Shown here: positions 42,746-54,137 of the stretch, one piece after another
How the letters are laid out: each line of letters starts with the position of its first letter
Position numbering within the stretch: the first letter of the stretch is position 1
Assembly: GCA_029990175.1 (NCBI GenBank)
Contig: JARKIP010000051.1
Location: forward strand, 2,124,501-2,188,500
Direction: 5' to 3'
Length of the DNA: 64,000 nucleotides
Source of the DNA: Petunia secreta
Taxonomy: Eukaryota > Streptophyta > Magnoliopsida > Solanales > Solanaceae
Made by a program: the position numbers and the translations under genes
The notes under the pieces: model-generated
The model's database searches: none
The model's input: only the letters and a program-made list of their open reading frames with translations
What the model was told of the DNA's origin: nothing

Positions 42746-45166
42746 ATGGCAGAAAGCAATTCCCAAAGAACTATCGTAGGTGATGAACAGGTAAATACTC
42801 CTTCACTCAGTCCTAATTACTCTCCTGATTATTCTCCCAATTACTCGTCCGATGGGCAGCAACAATCTTCCCAAGGACCGGTCAGGCAGCGAAATATGCG
42901 TATGCGCTCTCAGAGAACTACCCCACCCAGGAGACGACATCATAGGAGTCTCTCTCCTGGCCGAGGGAACCTCCAAGAATCACTCTTTGCTTTCATGCAG
43001 GAACAAGCAGAAGTAAACCGAGGAATAAACGAGGCACTCACTTCTCTCCGAAGGAGTAACCCTTCAACTGCAAGGGCTGACGCTGCAGAACCTGGTCGTG
43101 ACACACCTTCTTCACATACTTCGAGGCAAGGTGGAGAGCGGAATAACGGAGGGACTGCAGATCAATCAGAATCAGAACAGAGGGTCTATGGCGCCTACGG
43201 ATATGAGCCTTGTTGTGGAAGCTCTCACCAAACAATTCAAAGAAAGCCAGGAAGCACTTCAAAAGTCTCTTCACGAGAGAATTGATCAGATACCATGCGC
43301 TCCACCCACGCTGAAGAAAGTCGATGTCCAACGATATTTCCAGCGACCCTGGAAGAAGGAGGCAGCCCCAAAGGCGATACCTAAGACGTTCAAAATGCCG
43401 AACATTCCGAGGTATCGCGTAACATCTGATCCCAATGATCATCTCATGATGTTCAGCAACTTTATCAAGGCTAGCGATCTCACCGATGAGGAGATCGAGT
43501 CTGTCCAATTGAAGAAGTTCGTGGAAACCCTAGCAGGTGGAGCTCTACGATGGTATTCAATGTTGCCACCCAACTCCATTGGGTCTTTTGCAGAGATGGC
43601 TGAATTGTCCGTGAAGGCACACACAGGCGCTCAGAAGACGGAGACCCGTGTAGAGGACATCTTTGAGATCAAGCAAAGACCCGACGAGTCTCTCCGCAAA
43701 TACGTGGATCGCTTCTAGAGAGAACGTATGATGCTCCCCAAAGTACCAAACAGATGGGCAGCGATCGCATTTACCAACAGCTTGGATATTAGGAGCTCAG
43801 AGGCCACGCGTAGACTTTATGAGTCTCTTCGCGAGTTCCCAGCAGCCAGTTAGTCAGACGTCTACAACCGTTACAATTCCAAGGTACGTATCGATGAAGA
43901 TAAATTGATTGGAATAGGTACTCAAGGAAGGGCTCAGGCACGCAGTAGTGGATCCGACGGAAAGGTAGAGACTGAGAGAGCAGACGTACGTTATGAACCG
44001 TACCCTGATCAGTCACGCAGCCATTCCAAAGGACGCAACCGCAACAACAAAGGGTTGTCCCGGAGAGATGATTCATAATCAAGCCTCTGTGGAGCCCCAA
44101 GCCTGCCGAGTTTCAACGTGGAGATGTCTGAAGTAGTGGCAGCACTCAAAGACATGGGACAGATGGTCAAGAGGCCGAAAGACATGAAGACCGACCCAAG
44201 CAAGCAAAACCAGGACCTGTGGTGCGATTTCCATCGTGACCATGGCCATACCACCGAAGACTAGGGGTGTTTATCGGTCGGTGCGGTTCGGTTTTGCACC
44301 TTATCGGTTTGGACTATCGGTCTTCGGTTTTTAAAAGTGCTAAACCAATAACCGAACCAATAAACTATCGGTTATCGGTTTTAGGTTCTTATCGGTTCGT
44401 TTTTCGATTTAACCATTAAGAAACTTAGGCCTAACAAGTGTAAAAAAAAACCTCTTAAATGATTGCATCCAATACAAAATCGACTTATTTTCACAGTGAA
44501 TTCAAATATAGCATTCGCCATATTCAAAAGAGCAACAAACAACAGATTCAAGTATACTTCATTATTCTATAAACTAATGGAGGAGGCAAGGAATGAAATA
44601 GTAAATCGATGGTTGAAATAGATGAGGCGACTTGAAATCTGCACAAGTAAAAGAAGACTATGGTTTGAGATTTCGAAGTTCCAACTAATAGTAATTAAGT
44701 ATACTACTTTTATGCACATAAGCGCAACATAGTAAATTTGAAAACCTTATTGGGTTATCGGTTTAACCAATAAGAAAATGTACAAAACCGACAACCGAAC
44801 CGATAACCCAATAAAAAATTTTTGCAAACCGTTAAATAACCGATATCCCAATATTTGTAAAGCATTAACTTTTTATCGGTTTGGTTTATCGGTTTAAACT
44901 GAAAAATAAACACCCCTACCGAAGACTGCAAAGCCCTAAGGTATGAAATTGCTCATTTGTTGAAACAGGGATTCTTGAAGGAGTTCCTGACCGAGAAGGG
45001 AAAGCAGACTCACGCGAAAGCACAACAGAACAAACCTGGCCCTCCACGAGCATCCTCTCCAAGGAGGACAGTTAATGTTATTTCAGGTGGAATCGAGGTG
45101 GACTCCGTTACTTTCACAGCAAAGAAGTATGCAAAGGTCTCCATCACAAACAACAAGCGCCCATGA
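42746..45166 (+). pseudogene. Retand-like gag, broken and interrupted by a hAT element
   Basis: The Met at 42746 opens a Ser/Pro/Arg-rich leader (MAESNSQRTIVGDEQ). A frameshift near 43190-43280 moves to a second frame carrying the capsid domain (FKMPNIPRYRVTSDPNDHL, LAGGALRWYSMLP, RPDESLRKYVDRF) with a stop at 43716-43718 and another near 44078. The zinc-knuckle CDFHRDHGHTTEDC is split between D and C by the hAT insertion at 44262-44918 and continues with KALRYEIAHLLKQG to 45166. Confidence 0.8.
44262..44918. mobile_element. Non-autonomous hAT element, 657 bp, perfect 8-bp target duplication
   Basis: The ends TAGGGGTGTTTAT and ATAAACACCCCTA are inverted; CCGAAGAC precedes (44254-44261) and follows (44919-44926), the 8-bp duplication typical of hAT. 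There is no ORF. The interior ends are rich in TATCGGTT/AACCGATA repeats, the usual subterminal motif of this group. Confidence 0.92.
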
Positions 45167-45169
45167 TCA

Positions 45170-45640
45170 GAAGAAGTAATCACATTTGAGGATTCTGATG
45201 CAGACGGCTCGCAATTTCCACATGCTGATGCGTTAGTTTGACGTCAAGAGAGTACTCATTGATGCGGGCAGTTCTGCAAACATTATCCAATCACGGGTTG
45301 TCAGAGAGATGCAGTTGTCGGACAAGATCGTACTCATATCTCGAGTTCTCTCCGGCTTCAACAATTCAAGCGAGAAGACTCTTGGTGAGATTACTCTGAC
45401 AACTCTCGCTGAAGGGGTAGCGAAGGAAACAACTTTTCATGTTGTTGATGCGGATCTAGCCTACAACATCATTTTATGCAGACCTTGGATCCACGACATG
45501 CAAGCCGTTCCTTCAACTTATCATCAAGTATTGAAGTTTCCATCCGAATGGGGAGTACGTGAGGTCCGAGGAGAGCAACGCTCTGCCCGAGATTGCTATT
45601 CGGTGGCTCTCATACTACCCGAAGAGAACAAATAGCAATT
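45170..45640 (+). pseudogene. Retand-like aspartic protease
   Basis: VLIDAGSSANIIQ carries the active-site D-A-G; YNIILCRPWIHDMQAVPST is the usual second conserved block. A stop (TGA near 45166) and frame changes separate it from gag. Confidence 0.75.
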
Positions 45641-47616
45641 ACAGCGACCGGGACTAGATATACCACATGAAGAGGCTAAGTACGAGGTCCCAGAATTCAT
45701 TACGAAGATGGATGAAAGAGAAAACCACATGCCAACCGTAGAAGCTTTGGAGCACGAAGAATTGTTCGCCGACAAGCCAGAGCAGAAGGTGTACTTGGGG
45801 ACTGAACTGAGCGAATGCCTACGGGGGGATATCCTCCAGTTCCTCAAGGAGCGGCATACAACATTCACCTGGTCCCTCGCAGATATGACATGTATTTCTC
45901 TTGACATCATTACTCACAGGTTGAAAGTCGATCCGTATCACTGCCTGATGAAATAGAAGATGCGCCAGCAAGGAGCCTTTCGGAACCAGGTCATCAACGA
46001 CGAGGTCGATCGGCTGTTAAAAATCGGTTCAGTACGTGAAGTCAAATATCCAGATTGGCTAGCCAACGTGGTTGTCGTACCTAAAAAGAATGGTAAATGG
46101 CGAGTCTGCATTGACTTCACATATCTAAACAAAGCCTGCCCGAAGGATTCATATCCCCTTCCCAAGATAGATCAACTGATCGACGCAACAGCCGGACACG
46201 AGGTGCTAACCTTCCTCGACGCATACTCTGGATATAACCAAATATTGATGGATCCTGAAGATCAGGAGAAAACAGAGTTCATAACCTGTCGAGGTACGTA
46301 TTGTTATAAAGTTATGCCATTTGGACTAAAAAATGCAGGTGCAACATATCAGCGCCTAGTCAATCGAATGTTTCATGACCATATCGAAAAGACTATGGAA
46401 GTGTACATCGACGATATGTTGATCAAATCCAAACGAGCAAAAGACCATCTAGCACATCTGAAGGAAGCTTTCCGAATCTTGGATCAGTACAACATGAAGC
46501 TGAATCCGGAGAAGTGTGCATTCGGAGTCGGATCGGGGAAGTTCCTGGGATTCATTGTTTCTCAGCGTGGAATTAAAGTAAATCCCGCTCAAATCAAAGT
46601 CATTGAATCAATCCCAAATGTACTTCACAACAGGAAAGATGTCATGAAACTGATAGGGAGAGTGGCGGCCCTGCGAAGATTCATTTCCCGATCATCTGAC
46701 CGTGCAACAGTTTCTTCGATGTCTTAAAACAAAACAAGGAGTTCGAATGGACCCTTGAATGCCAGCAAGCATTGAAGGATCTGAAAAAGTATCTATCCAA
46801 CCCACCACTGCTCTCCACACCTCAGGAAGGCAAGCAACTGCTAATTTATTTGGCAGTCTCAGAAAAAGGTAAACAACTTCCTATTTATTACATTAGCAAA
46901 GCTCTAATTGACGCAGAAACACGCTATCAACCTTTAGAAAAATTGGCATTGACACTAGTAACTGTTGCTCGTAAGTTACGCCCTTATTTTCGAAGTTATT
47001 TGATAGTTGTGGTTACAACCTTTCCTTTACAAAATGTCCTGCACAAACCTAAATTTTCAGGAAGGTTAGTAAAATGGGCGATAGAATTATCTGAATTTGA
47101 TATTACCTACCAGCCTAGGGTGGAAATAAAGTCACAAGTTCTAGCAGACTTCGTGGCAGACTTCAGCACTAATATATACCCTGAGGCAGAAAGAGAAGCT
47201 ATTCTTTATGCAGGGGAGGCTTCTGGCACGTGGACCCTTCACACAGACGGCTCCTCGAGCGTCAAAGGGTCCGGGCTTGGACTGGTTCTCGTTGCTCCAT
47301 CCGGTGAGACGGTAAGGCAGGCTATCAAGTGCCTATTTATTACTAACAATGAGGCCGAATATGAGGCCGTTATTGCAGGATTAGAACTAGCCCGAAGTTA
47401 TGGAGCAACCATCATCAAACTAAAAAGCGACTCTCAGCTGGTGGTCAATCAAATTAATGGAGGTTTCATTGCACGAGAATCTAGGAGGCAAGTTTACCTC
47501 GCCCGAGTAAAAGAGCTCCTAGCACAGTTTGACGAATGGGAAGCAATTCAGATTCTCTACACAACCATGGACAGAGAAAAGTTCGAAGTCAATGCCATCA
47601 ACGGAACTTGGGACTA
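45641..47616 (+). pseudogene. Retand-like RT and RNase H, frameshifted
   Basis: RT reads NVVVVPKKNGKWRVCIDF, FLDAYSGYNQI and the active site YIDDM near 46410; a stop at 45954-45956 and a frame change near 46725-46770 break it. A second reading frame from 46772 has the thumb/connection (YYISKALIDAETRYQPLEK) and an archaeal-type RNase H (TLHTDGSSSVKGSG), ending at a stop at 47615-47617. Confidence 0.8.
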
Positions 47617-48159
47617 GAGGAATGAGAAAACAAAGTATCTTATCCATGAAACTCTACCCGTAGATACAAAAGCTGCTCGTAAACTCCGGATAAAAGCTGC
47701 TCGATATACAATTCTCAACGACGAGCTCTACCGGAAAATGTTTGCAGGACCTCTCGCAAAATGTCTCGGACCAAATCAAATCAACTATGTGATGAGAGAA
47801 GTCCACGAAGGCTGTTGTGGAAATCACTCCGGGGGCAAGGCATTAACCCGGAAGCTAATTCGCGCAGGTTACTATTGGGACAAGATGGAGAAAGATACGC
47901 ACGAATTTGTCAAAAAATGTGACAAATGCCTGAGGTTCGCCCATCTTCTCCACCAACCAGCAGAACCACTCCATTCAATAATCTCTCCGTGGCCCTTCAT
48001 GAAATGGGGGATGGACATTATTGGTCCTCTTCCCACAGCACCAAGGGGGATGCGCTTCTTATTGATCATTACTGATTATTTCACAAAGTAGGTCGAAGCG
48101 GCAGCATACTCAAGGATACGACAAACTGAAGTTGTCGACTCACTACTAAAAAAAGCTGA

Positions 48160-48490
48160 ATCTGCGACCACCCAATCGGTCGCACATCGGTCGCCAGGTC
48201 GACCGATCGGCGACCGATACGGGTAGTCGGAATATTAATGGTAGCAAATAGCCCTGCGACCGATTTTCGGTCGATATTTCGACCACTGTGCAACCGAATT
48301 TCGGTCGCACAATAGCTCACATACAGTGACCAAGTATGCGACCGATTTTCGGTCGCACATCCTATTGCGACCGATTTTCGGTCGCATACTTGGTCGCATT
48401 TGTGGGAATTAATGGTGACCAAGTATGCGACCGAAAATCGGTAGCATACTTGGTCTCAGTTGTGACCGCTGTGCGACCGAAAATCGGTCG
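48160..48490. repeat. CACTA subterminal repeats, left end
   Basis: GCGACCGATTTTCGGTCGC and close forms occur at least seven times in both orientations, often joined by ATACTTGGTCGCA. They are probable binding sites for the element's own TNP1-type protein. The right-end set is at 51285-51420. Confidence 0.85.
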
Positions 48491-48700
48491 CCAAACCTGT
48501 AAAAACCTGCAATAAAAATCCTGTAATCAGGCAGTAGCAACAGCAAAAACCAGCAATTCAATGGAACCTGGACAGCAAAACACAGCAATAAAACAGCAAT
48601 CCAAACATTTCAAAAACATCCAATCATTTCAAAAACATCCGGAGACCATTAGTTATATCCTAAAATTGTTAACACTACAACTTCACAAACATTCAAAAGA

Positions 48701-50450
48701 CTACTGGGGCTCGGGCGAGGATGAGCTAGACCCGGACTCGGAAGAGGAAGAGGAGCTGCGGCGATGCTTGCTCTTATGCTTTCTTCTCGCTTTCTTCTTC
48801 TCCTTTTTGGCAAGGAGCTTTCTGATCATGTCATGCGTTTCTTGGTTTACCCTCGACAGCTGTGCGATCTGCTCTCTCATTTGAGCCATCTCAGCAGGAT
48901 CAACGGAGTTCGCCGGAGAAGAAGTAGCTGAAGAGCCCAAAAAGCGAGAATTATGCTTATCCGGAGCATATAACGATCCAAGACCATAAGCATACCCCTT
49001 ATTAACCCCTCCAACAGTATCGACCCATATTTGCTTTTCTTTCTCGAACGTCAAGGGAGCCGGGGTGCTGCTTCCTGCGTCCGATGCTTGGGTCGATGTC
49101 CAGTCTTCCACGGCCTTTGTAGCCTTTTCCTGAATAACATAAATATAGTAATGATGTTAATAGAAAGACTAAACGTTGAAGGATTGAGGCGACTAAAGAT
49201 CGAATTTTACAAACTTACCCATGCCTCTTTTGCGCGGGGCTCGACCCACTCTCCACCGCCCTTCTTGGCACCCTTTGTATGCCTGATCTTGTGCAGCTCG
49301 AGCACGGGAACAGTGCGCTTTTCTTTCTTTTCCTACAAATTAAAAAACATAATATGTTAGACAAAAAAACAACTGTTCAAGTAAATAATCAATCAATTAA
49401 ATATACTGTACCAAGCGCATCTTTTGCGTAGCCGCGCTAATTGAGCCACCGGTATGGAGCGATCCACCCTTTTCCGACACTCGCGCAGCCTTTCCTTGCT
49501 CGCTCTTCGCCTCAAACTCGGGCGTGTGCCAATATTCATCCAGCACCGCCCACTGAGGGGCTTGGAGGAAGCCGGGCCTTATACCTCTATGCCGTGCATT
49601 GTAAAGGGTTTGCTTGAATAGCGCAGCACATTTCTTTGGGAAGATGCTGCGAATGTTATAATCCAGCCCCTGATGCCAGATACATTTGTCCTGAAAGAGT
49701 ATCAAAATAATTTCTTTAAACATGTTCATGGTTTAAAAAACTACAATTAGTTGTAAACCAACTGTATATGTATCACCTCAAAATCTACCAATATCTGCTT
49801 CTTTATTTGATGGGGCACTTCGCCCCATGTTCGCCAAGGCTGGTTCCAGTGCGCTCTCATGCACGCAGTCAGTACTTTAGTGGACTCATCGCTTGGGCAA
49901 AAGCTACAAAAAAACATTAACAAGAGTTATTCATAATACTAGCAATTAAAGTAGGAACTAATTATTTAATCGACAAGAACATAAGAAATTAGGTAGCTTA
50001 CCCTTTATCCGCCTCGGGGTAAATAATCATCCTGCCATCTAGCCGAGCGCCCGGCTCACCAATGTAATAAGGCGAATGGGGATCATACAGCATGAGCTCC
50101 TGCTGATTCGGTGGGTCGTCACAACTATCTAGGGGGAATTCAGGGGGCTGAGTCTCACTGTCATCAGCCTGGGAGGGATCGCCCTGTGTGGGAGGGACCT
50201 GTGACTCAGTACAAGCAACGGTAGGGAATGTCCATTGCCAATCAGGTGGCAACTGAGACGGGGTAATAAGTGGTACCTGATATGGGCCAGGGGGCCTGAA
50301 AAAAGCTGGATCATAGCCAGGTGGGGCATCAGTAGGCAGCGAATGCGGGACCTGTGATTGTTGACTGTCACCACCCGCAGAAGCTGAACTCTCGCCCACA
50401 GGTCTCTTGCCAGGCCTTCTGCTAAAAACTTTAGGGCATAACTTGTCCAT
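48701..50450 (-). CDS. TNP1/TNPA-like CACTA protein (five exons, intact)
   Basis: Minus strand exons 50450-50002, 49903-49777, 49690-49412, 49332-49219 and 49129-48701 have GT-AG borders and matched phases; total 465 residues. Exon 1 is Pro/Ser/Gln-rich (PPGYDPAFFRPPG). Exons 2-4 carry the transposase_24/Ptta-EnSpm domain: HWNQPWRTWGEVPHQIKK, WHQGLDYNIRSIFPKKC, WAVLDEYWHTPEFEAKSEQG and HTGGSISAA. Exon 5 has an assembly-type coiled coil (MAQMREQIAQLSRVNQETHDM), a Lys/Arg-rich stretch that could be a nuclear signal, and a Ser/Glu end. Proteins of this family bind the CACTA subterminal repeats and help the transposase. The splice acceptor just before the Met (TTTCAACAG|GTATGG) suggests an intron in the 5' UTR. 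Splicing is predicted, not proven. Confidence 0.85.
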
Positions 50451-50469
50451 ACCTGTTGAAACATTCAAA

Positions 50470-51280
50470 TTAGTTCTGCTTCATTAATTATGAGAATACA
50501 TAAATGTAAAGTGCTGAGATTGAATAAATTTATCAAATAAGTAAGCACATCTAGTAAGTTCAATGCAATACAAAACGCATACAATTTATCCGGTTTAGTC
50601 ATAAGATGTTGCAAACATGAACAATCAAAACAACAATACCTAAACCCTAACTTTAAATGCATAACAAGTATTCCAAACACCACAACCCATGACAAGACAT
50701 CAACACATTGCAAACAACTCTACCAAACAATTCCCAACATATCCCAACAATCACCATAATTAATCACAAACATTACAACCCTATATTTAAAGTTCATCAA
50801 CCCAAAACAACTCATTATACATCACATTATATAGAATAAACTAATTATAACTAACAACTAACATGTAAACAATATATATAGGCTCTCCATTATTTATAAA
50901 TATATATATAATTAAATTCGGATTATTAAACCAAAAAAAAAATTACCTCTACTTTGTATTGGATCCAATGGCAAGAAAGTATGAGTTACCAATGTGGTAT
51001 CCACCCAATAACTACAAAAAAAGTGAATTAAAAAGTCATTATATGAGTTTTTAAAAAAATAACACAAATTACTAAAAAATGAAATTTACCTTGAATTTGA
51101 AGGTCTAGATTGTGTTAAATGTTATGTTGGAGGTAATAGAGTAGTAATTTAAAGTTATATTGGGTTTATAATGGTGGGAAGTTGATTATGGGGTGGGGGG
51201 GGGTTCGGTTTTTAGGGATTGGGTGGGTTTTGGGATTTTTGAAATGAAGAAGAAAGGGGTTCTGCCCCGTTTTTAGTTAC
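50470..51280. other. CACTA 5' region upstream of the TNP1-like gene
   Basis: AT-rich spacer between the gene and the right subterminal repeats, with no ORF of a known family. It must contain the promoter and probably a 5' UTR intron. Confidence 0.5.
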
Positions 51281-51284
51281 AGTT

Positions 51285-51420
51285 ATGCGACCGACATGCG
51301 ACCGATTGTCGGTCGCATAGCTGTGACTAATTTTCGGCTGACCGATGTGCGACCGATTTTCGGTCGCCACTTTTTTTTCGTTGACTGTGCGACCGAAAAT
51401 CGGTCGCAGGATGGTGGTCA
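51285..51420. repeat. CACTA subterminal repeats, right end
   Basis: TGCGACCGACATGCGACCGATTGTCGG, GCGACCGATTTTCGGTCGCC and GCGACCGAAAATCGGTCGCA are packed close to the right terminal inverted repeat, matching the left set. Confidence 0.85.
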
Positions 51421-51708
51421 CTGATCCGGTTTTTTTTTAGTAGTGAATTCCTATGGCGTTTTGTCGTATGTCGCTTTGGAGCACCTAAAGGAGATAGTCA
51501 TGGACAACGGCCCGCAATTTATCGGCCAGAGAGTGACTAGGTTCCTCGACGATCTGAACATCAAGAGGATCACTTTCTCTCCGTATCATCCTGTTGCCAA
51601 TGGACAGGAAGAATCTACCAATAAAATTATCGTCGAATCCCTTAAAAAGCGCCTCGAGCAGGCAAAGGGATGTTGGGTAGAAGAATTACCTGGAGTGCTA
51701 TGGGTAAT

Positions 51709-53458
51709 TGTGTTCTGATTTTTTTTCGGTATAAGTATTCGACCTTTGTTTAGCTTGAGAGTTAGATTGTGGTGATTAAATATGTGGTCTTTTCAAGTTT
51801 GGATGGTTATACTTGTGTTCTCGCATTGGATTTCCTGGCGCGAATCCTAAGTGAGGGTTCGGCTACTTCTAAGAAATGGTTGGTTGTGTGCCTTGAGTCG
51901 TGGTTTGTGGTGCGTCGACCGTGGTAGATACATAAATATCTGTGTTATCTTTGGGCTTGGTTGTGACTGATCCTTGTGGATAATGAGGTATGCTACAAGA
52001 TATATGACTTCAATTTCTTGTCTCTTAGTGTTGGAGATTGTGTTATGCAGTATGTTTTGTGCTTTTAGCTGCATCCTGAGATTTAGTGATGGTGTTGATG
52101 TATGTCAGTTGTAGGTGGGAATTAGTTTCGGCTTTCTCGTGAAGCGAGTTGGTTTGTCAGGATCGGTGTGTCTTGAGAGTGGTGATTTTACCTAAAATTT
52201 GAGGTGGTATCTCGTTTTGGGTTGAGGCATCTTATTCAGTGTTGTGGGCTGTTTTCAGTTAGGATTGGTTAATCTTAGCAGCTGATAAATTTTCGGAGAT
52301 GATTTTGATAGTTGCCGGTTAGAGAGTGTGTTATGCTTTATAAGGTTGGTATTGGCGGTTTACCATTGTGTCTTCAGGGTACCTATGTTTTTTTGGAGAG
52401 TCTCGGTCAATGTTGGATCGGGGCATGTTGTGGTCTTCTTAGGTGTGGTTATGTTTCTTCATTGATAGAGTTGGGTATCTGTTCTTCTGTTCGTCGTTGG
52501 TTAGGGAAGCCATGTTTCGAGCATCTGACTGGGCTGACTCCAGTTATGTGAGTTTTGTTCATTGGTGATCCTTGTCGTGCTTTTGATCATTTGATTTGAG
52601 GTTTCCATCTGTTGTTTGTGATAGAGGATGAGTTTCTATGTTGCTTCTAGGCCTTGTGCGCTTAGTTGGTACCATTCAGTCGATCGAGGTTTGTATCGGA
52701 TATGTGGATTCAAATTGGTTATTAATCCTCCTTGCACTGATTTGGTTTTGTGCCATCTGGTTCTGTGTTGAGGTATGTGAGATTCATATTACTCTGTGTT
52801 AGATTATTGGCCAAAGAGAATTCTTAGATGGTTAGGCTTGAATGTGTGGATGGATATCTCAGTTGTTCGTCGGTTCAAGTTTACCCTTTTTTCCTTGTCA
52901 ATTTATTGTTATTGTATTATTTTGGTCATATTAGTGGCCGTCTGGGGTCCCATGATATTGAATTGATTTTGGATATTTATATGATGTCGTTGTTTTCTTT
53001 TGGTTGGATTGTTATGCCTTGGGTTGTTGTAGCTGTTAGTAGTCCTGTGGTCGCCCAGTTTTAGCTGAGGCATTGCCGAAATTTTCGCCAGTCTTGTGCC
53101 TTAGTGGAATTTATGGCATTGTGTATGGTCGGTATTGCTATTTGGATTGCAGGTTTGCTCTTGTTCCTTCTCATCGTGGTATCCTTATGTTCGACTTTGA
53201 TATTGTTACCGTGTGGGATATTTATGTTGTTATTGAGTTATTATCGGTGTTACGGTTGTACCGTATGGTTGTTGTAGTTGTTGTGGTTATTTGATATTTC
53301 CAGCGATCCTTCAGTTTTAGAGGAGGTGCTGTTGAAATTTCTAAGAATTTCAAGACTAAGAAAGTTTTTTAGGTCGATTGATGGTCTTTGAACGGAGGAT
53401 GTATCATTGGCTTTGTGCTTGGTTCGTTCGTGGACGAACGAGTCTAAGTAGGGGAGAT
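51709..53458. other. T/G-rich region of unknown nature, no supported gene
   Basis: Between the broken integrase and the Tekay-like LTR the plus strand is rich in TTGTG, GTTGGT and GGTT. Chance ORFs (52312-52551, 52828-53064) show no domain on either strand. At 53440-53458 the text (GTGGACGAACGAGTCTAAGTAGGGGAGAT) is a typical polypurine-tract approach of a Tekay/Del element, so this is probably the 3' non-coding part of that element or decayed pol. Confidence 0.4.
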
Positions 53459-54137
53459 TGTAACGAACTGCTCGGTTGTTTTGGTGAACCTAATCTTCGA
53501 TATGCGTTTTGTTGGTATCATTAGCTCAGTTAAGTCATATTTGAGCATGGTGCAAATTTTAGTTTGATTTGAAACCGTTTAGTTAGGTTTTAGTAAATAT
53601 TTCAACTTTAGGTTTTTCGCCGACTAGAAAATGGTGAAAACCCGTCATATTGAGTAATCAAGCTCTGTTTGTGAATTAGTTGGTTTCAATAGCTTTGTAT
53701 GATCATTTTTAACTCGTAGGAACTTTCGGAAACAGATTTCGAGTTCGTTTGGTCATGTTTTAGTGTTTGAGCCTCTGGCAAAAGTGTAGTGTCTTCGGTG
53801 TTTTGGTATCTCATTATATCAATTTGATATTAGAATTTATTTTTGATTGTTGGTATAGATGCGTATCAAAATTTGGAAACTAACGCAACTGGAATCGTTC
53901 AAATCGGAGATTGTATGAGGTTTTTAGAGCCAAAATTGTGAAGCGGGTAGTTATTGGTCCGCGGAGCCGACCCGACGGGGCCCGACTCGGACCCGCGGGT
54001 CTGGTGCCTTATAAGACTGATTTTAGCTTTTATTTATATCATTTTTACTCTATTTGGCATATGAGAGCTCGCTGGAACCGGATTTTCGAGTGGAATTGTT
54101 TTGTGATTTTTAAGGTAATGATTCTCTACCATATAAG

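Larger units (their letters stand above)
48141..51445 (-). mobile_element. CACTA (En/Spm) element, 3.3 kb, carrying only a TNP1-like gene
   Basis: Ends CACTACTAAAAAAAG and TTTTTTTTAGTAGTG are inverted. Subterminal repeats of GCGACCGATTTTCGGTCGC, self-complementary, fill 48160-48490 and 51285-51420. The 3-bp duplication ACT (48138-48140) versus AAT (51446-51448) has one change; removing element and one copy restores an in-frame DFLWR in the host integrase. The encoded gene is on the minus strand; no transposase (TNPD/DDE) ORF is seen, so mobility would need help from another copy. Confidence 0.92.
41958..51708 (+). mobile_element. Decayed Retand-like (Tat lineage) Ty3/gypsy element, 5' LTR to integrase
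   Basis: Plus strand order: LTR (41958-42646), primer-binding site, gag, protease, RT, RNase H, integrase. Integrase breaks off at 51708 after the PGVLW motif. Stops and frameshifts occur in gag, RT-RNase H and integrase, so it is dead. A hAT element sits in gag and a CACTA element in integrase. The LTR start TGTATTGG matches the LTR at 18930. Confidence 0.85.
47617..51708 (+). pseudogene. Retand-like integrase, split by a CACTA element and truncated
   Basis: HEGCCGNHSGGK and CDKC near 47810-47935 form the HHCC finger; GMDIIGPLP holds the first core Asp. TDYFTK is followed by a stop where Trp is expected (near 48091). The gene enters the CACTA element at 48141 and resumes at 51449 with a FLWR/VVCRFGAPKEIVMDNGPQF reading, then NGQEES (Glu of DDE) and stops being recognisable after PGVLW at 51708. 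Confidence 0.8.

Noticed and set aside
43038..43508. 156-codon minus-strand ORF
   Set aside because: Antisense shadow of the Retand-like gag.
52312..53294. Short plus-strand ORFs in the T/G-rich block
   Set aside because: Hydrophobic, Val/Leu-rich readings expected from T/G bias; no domain on either strand.
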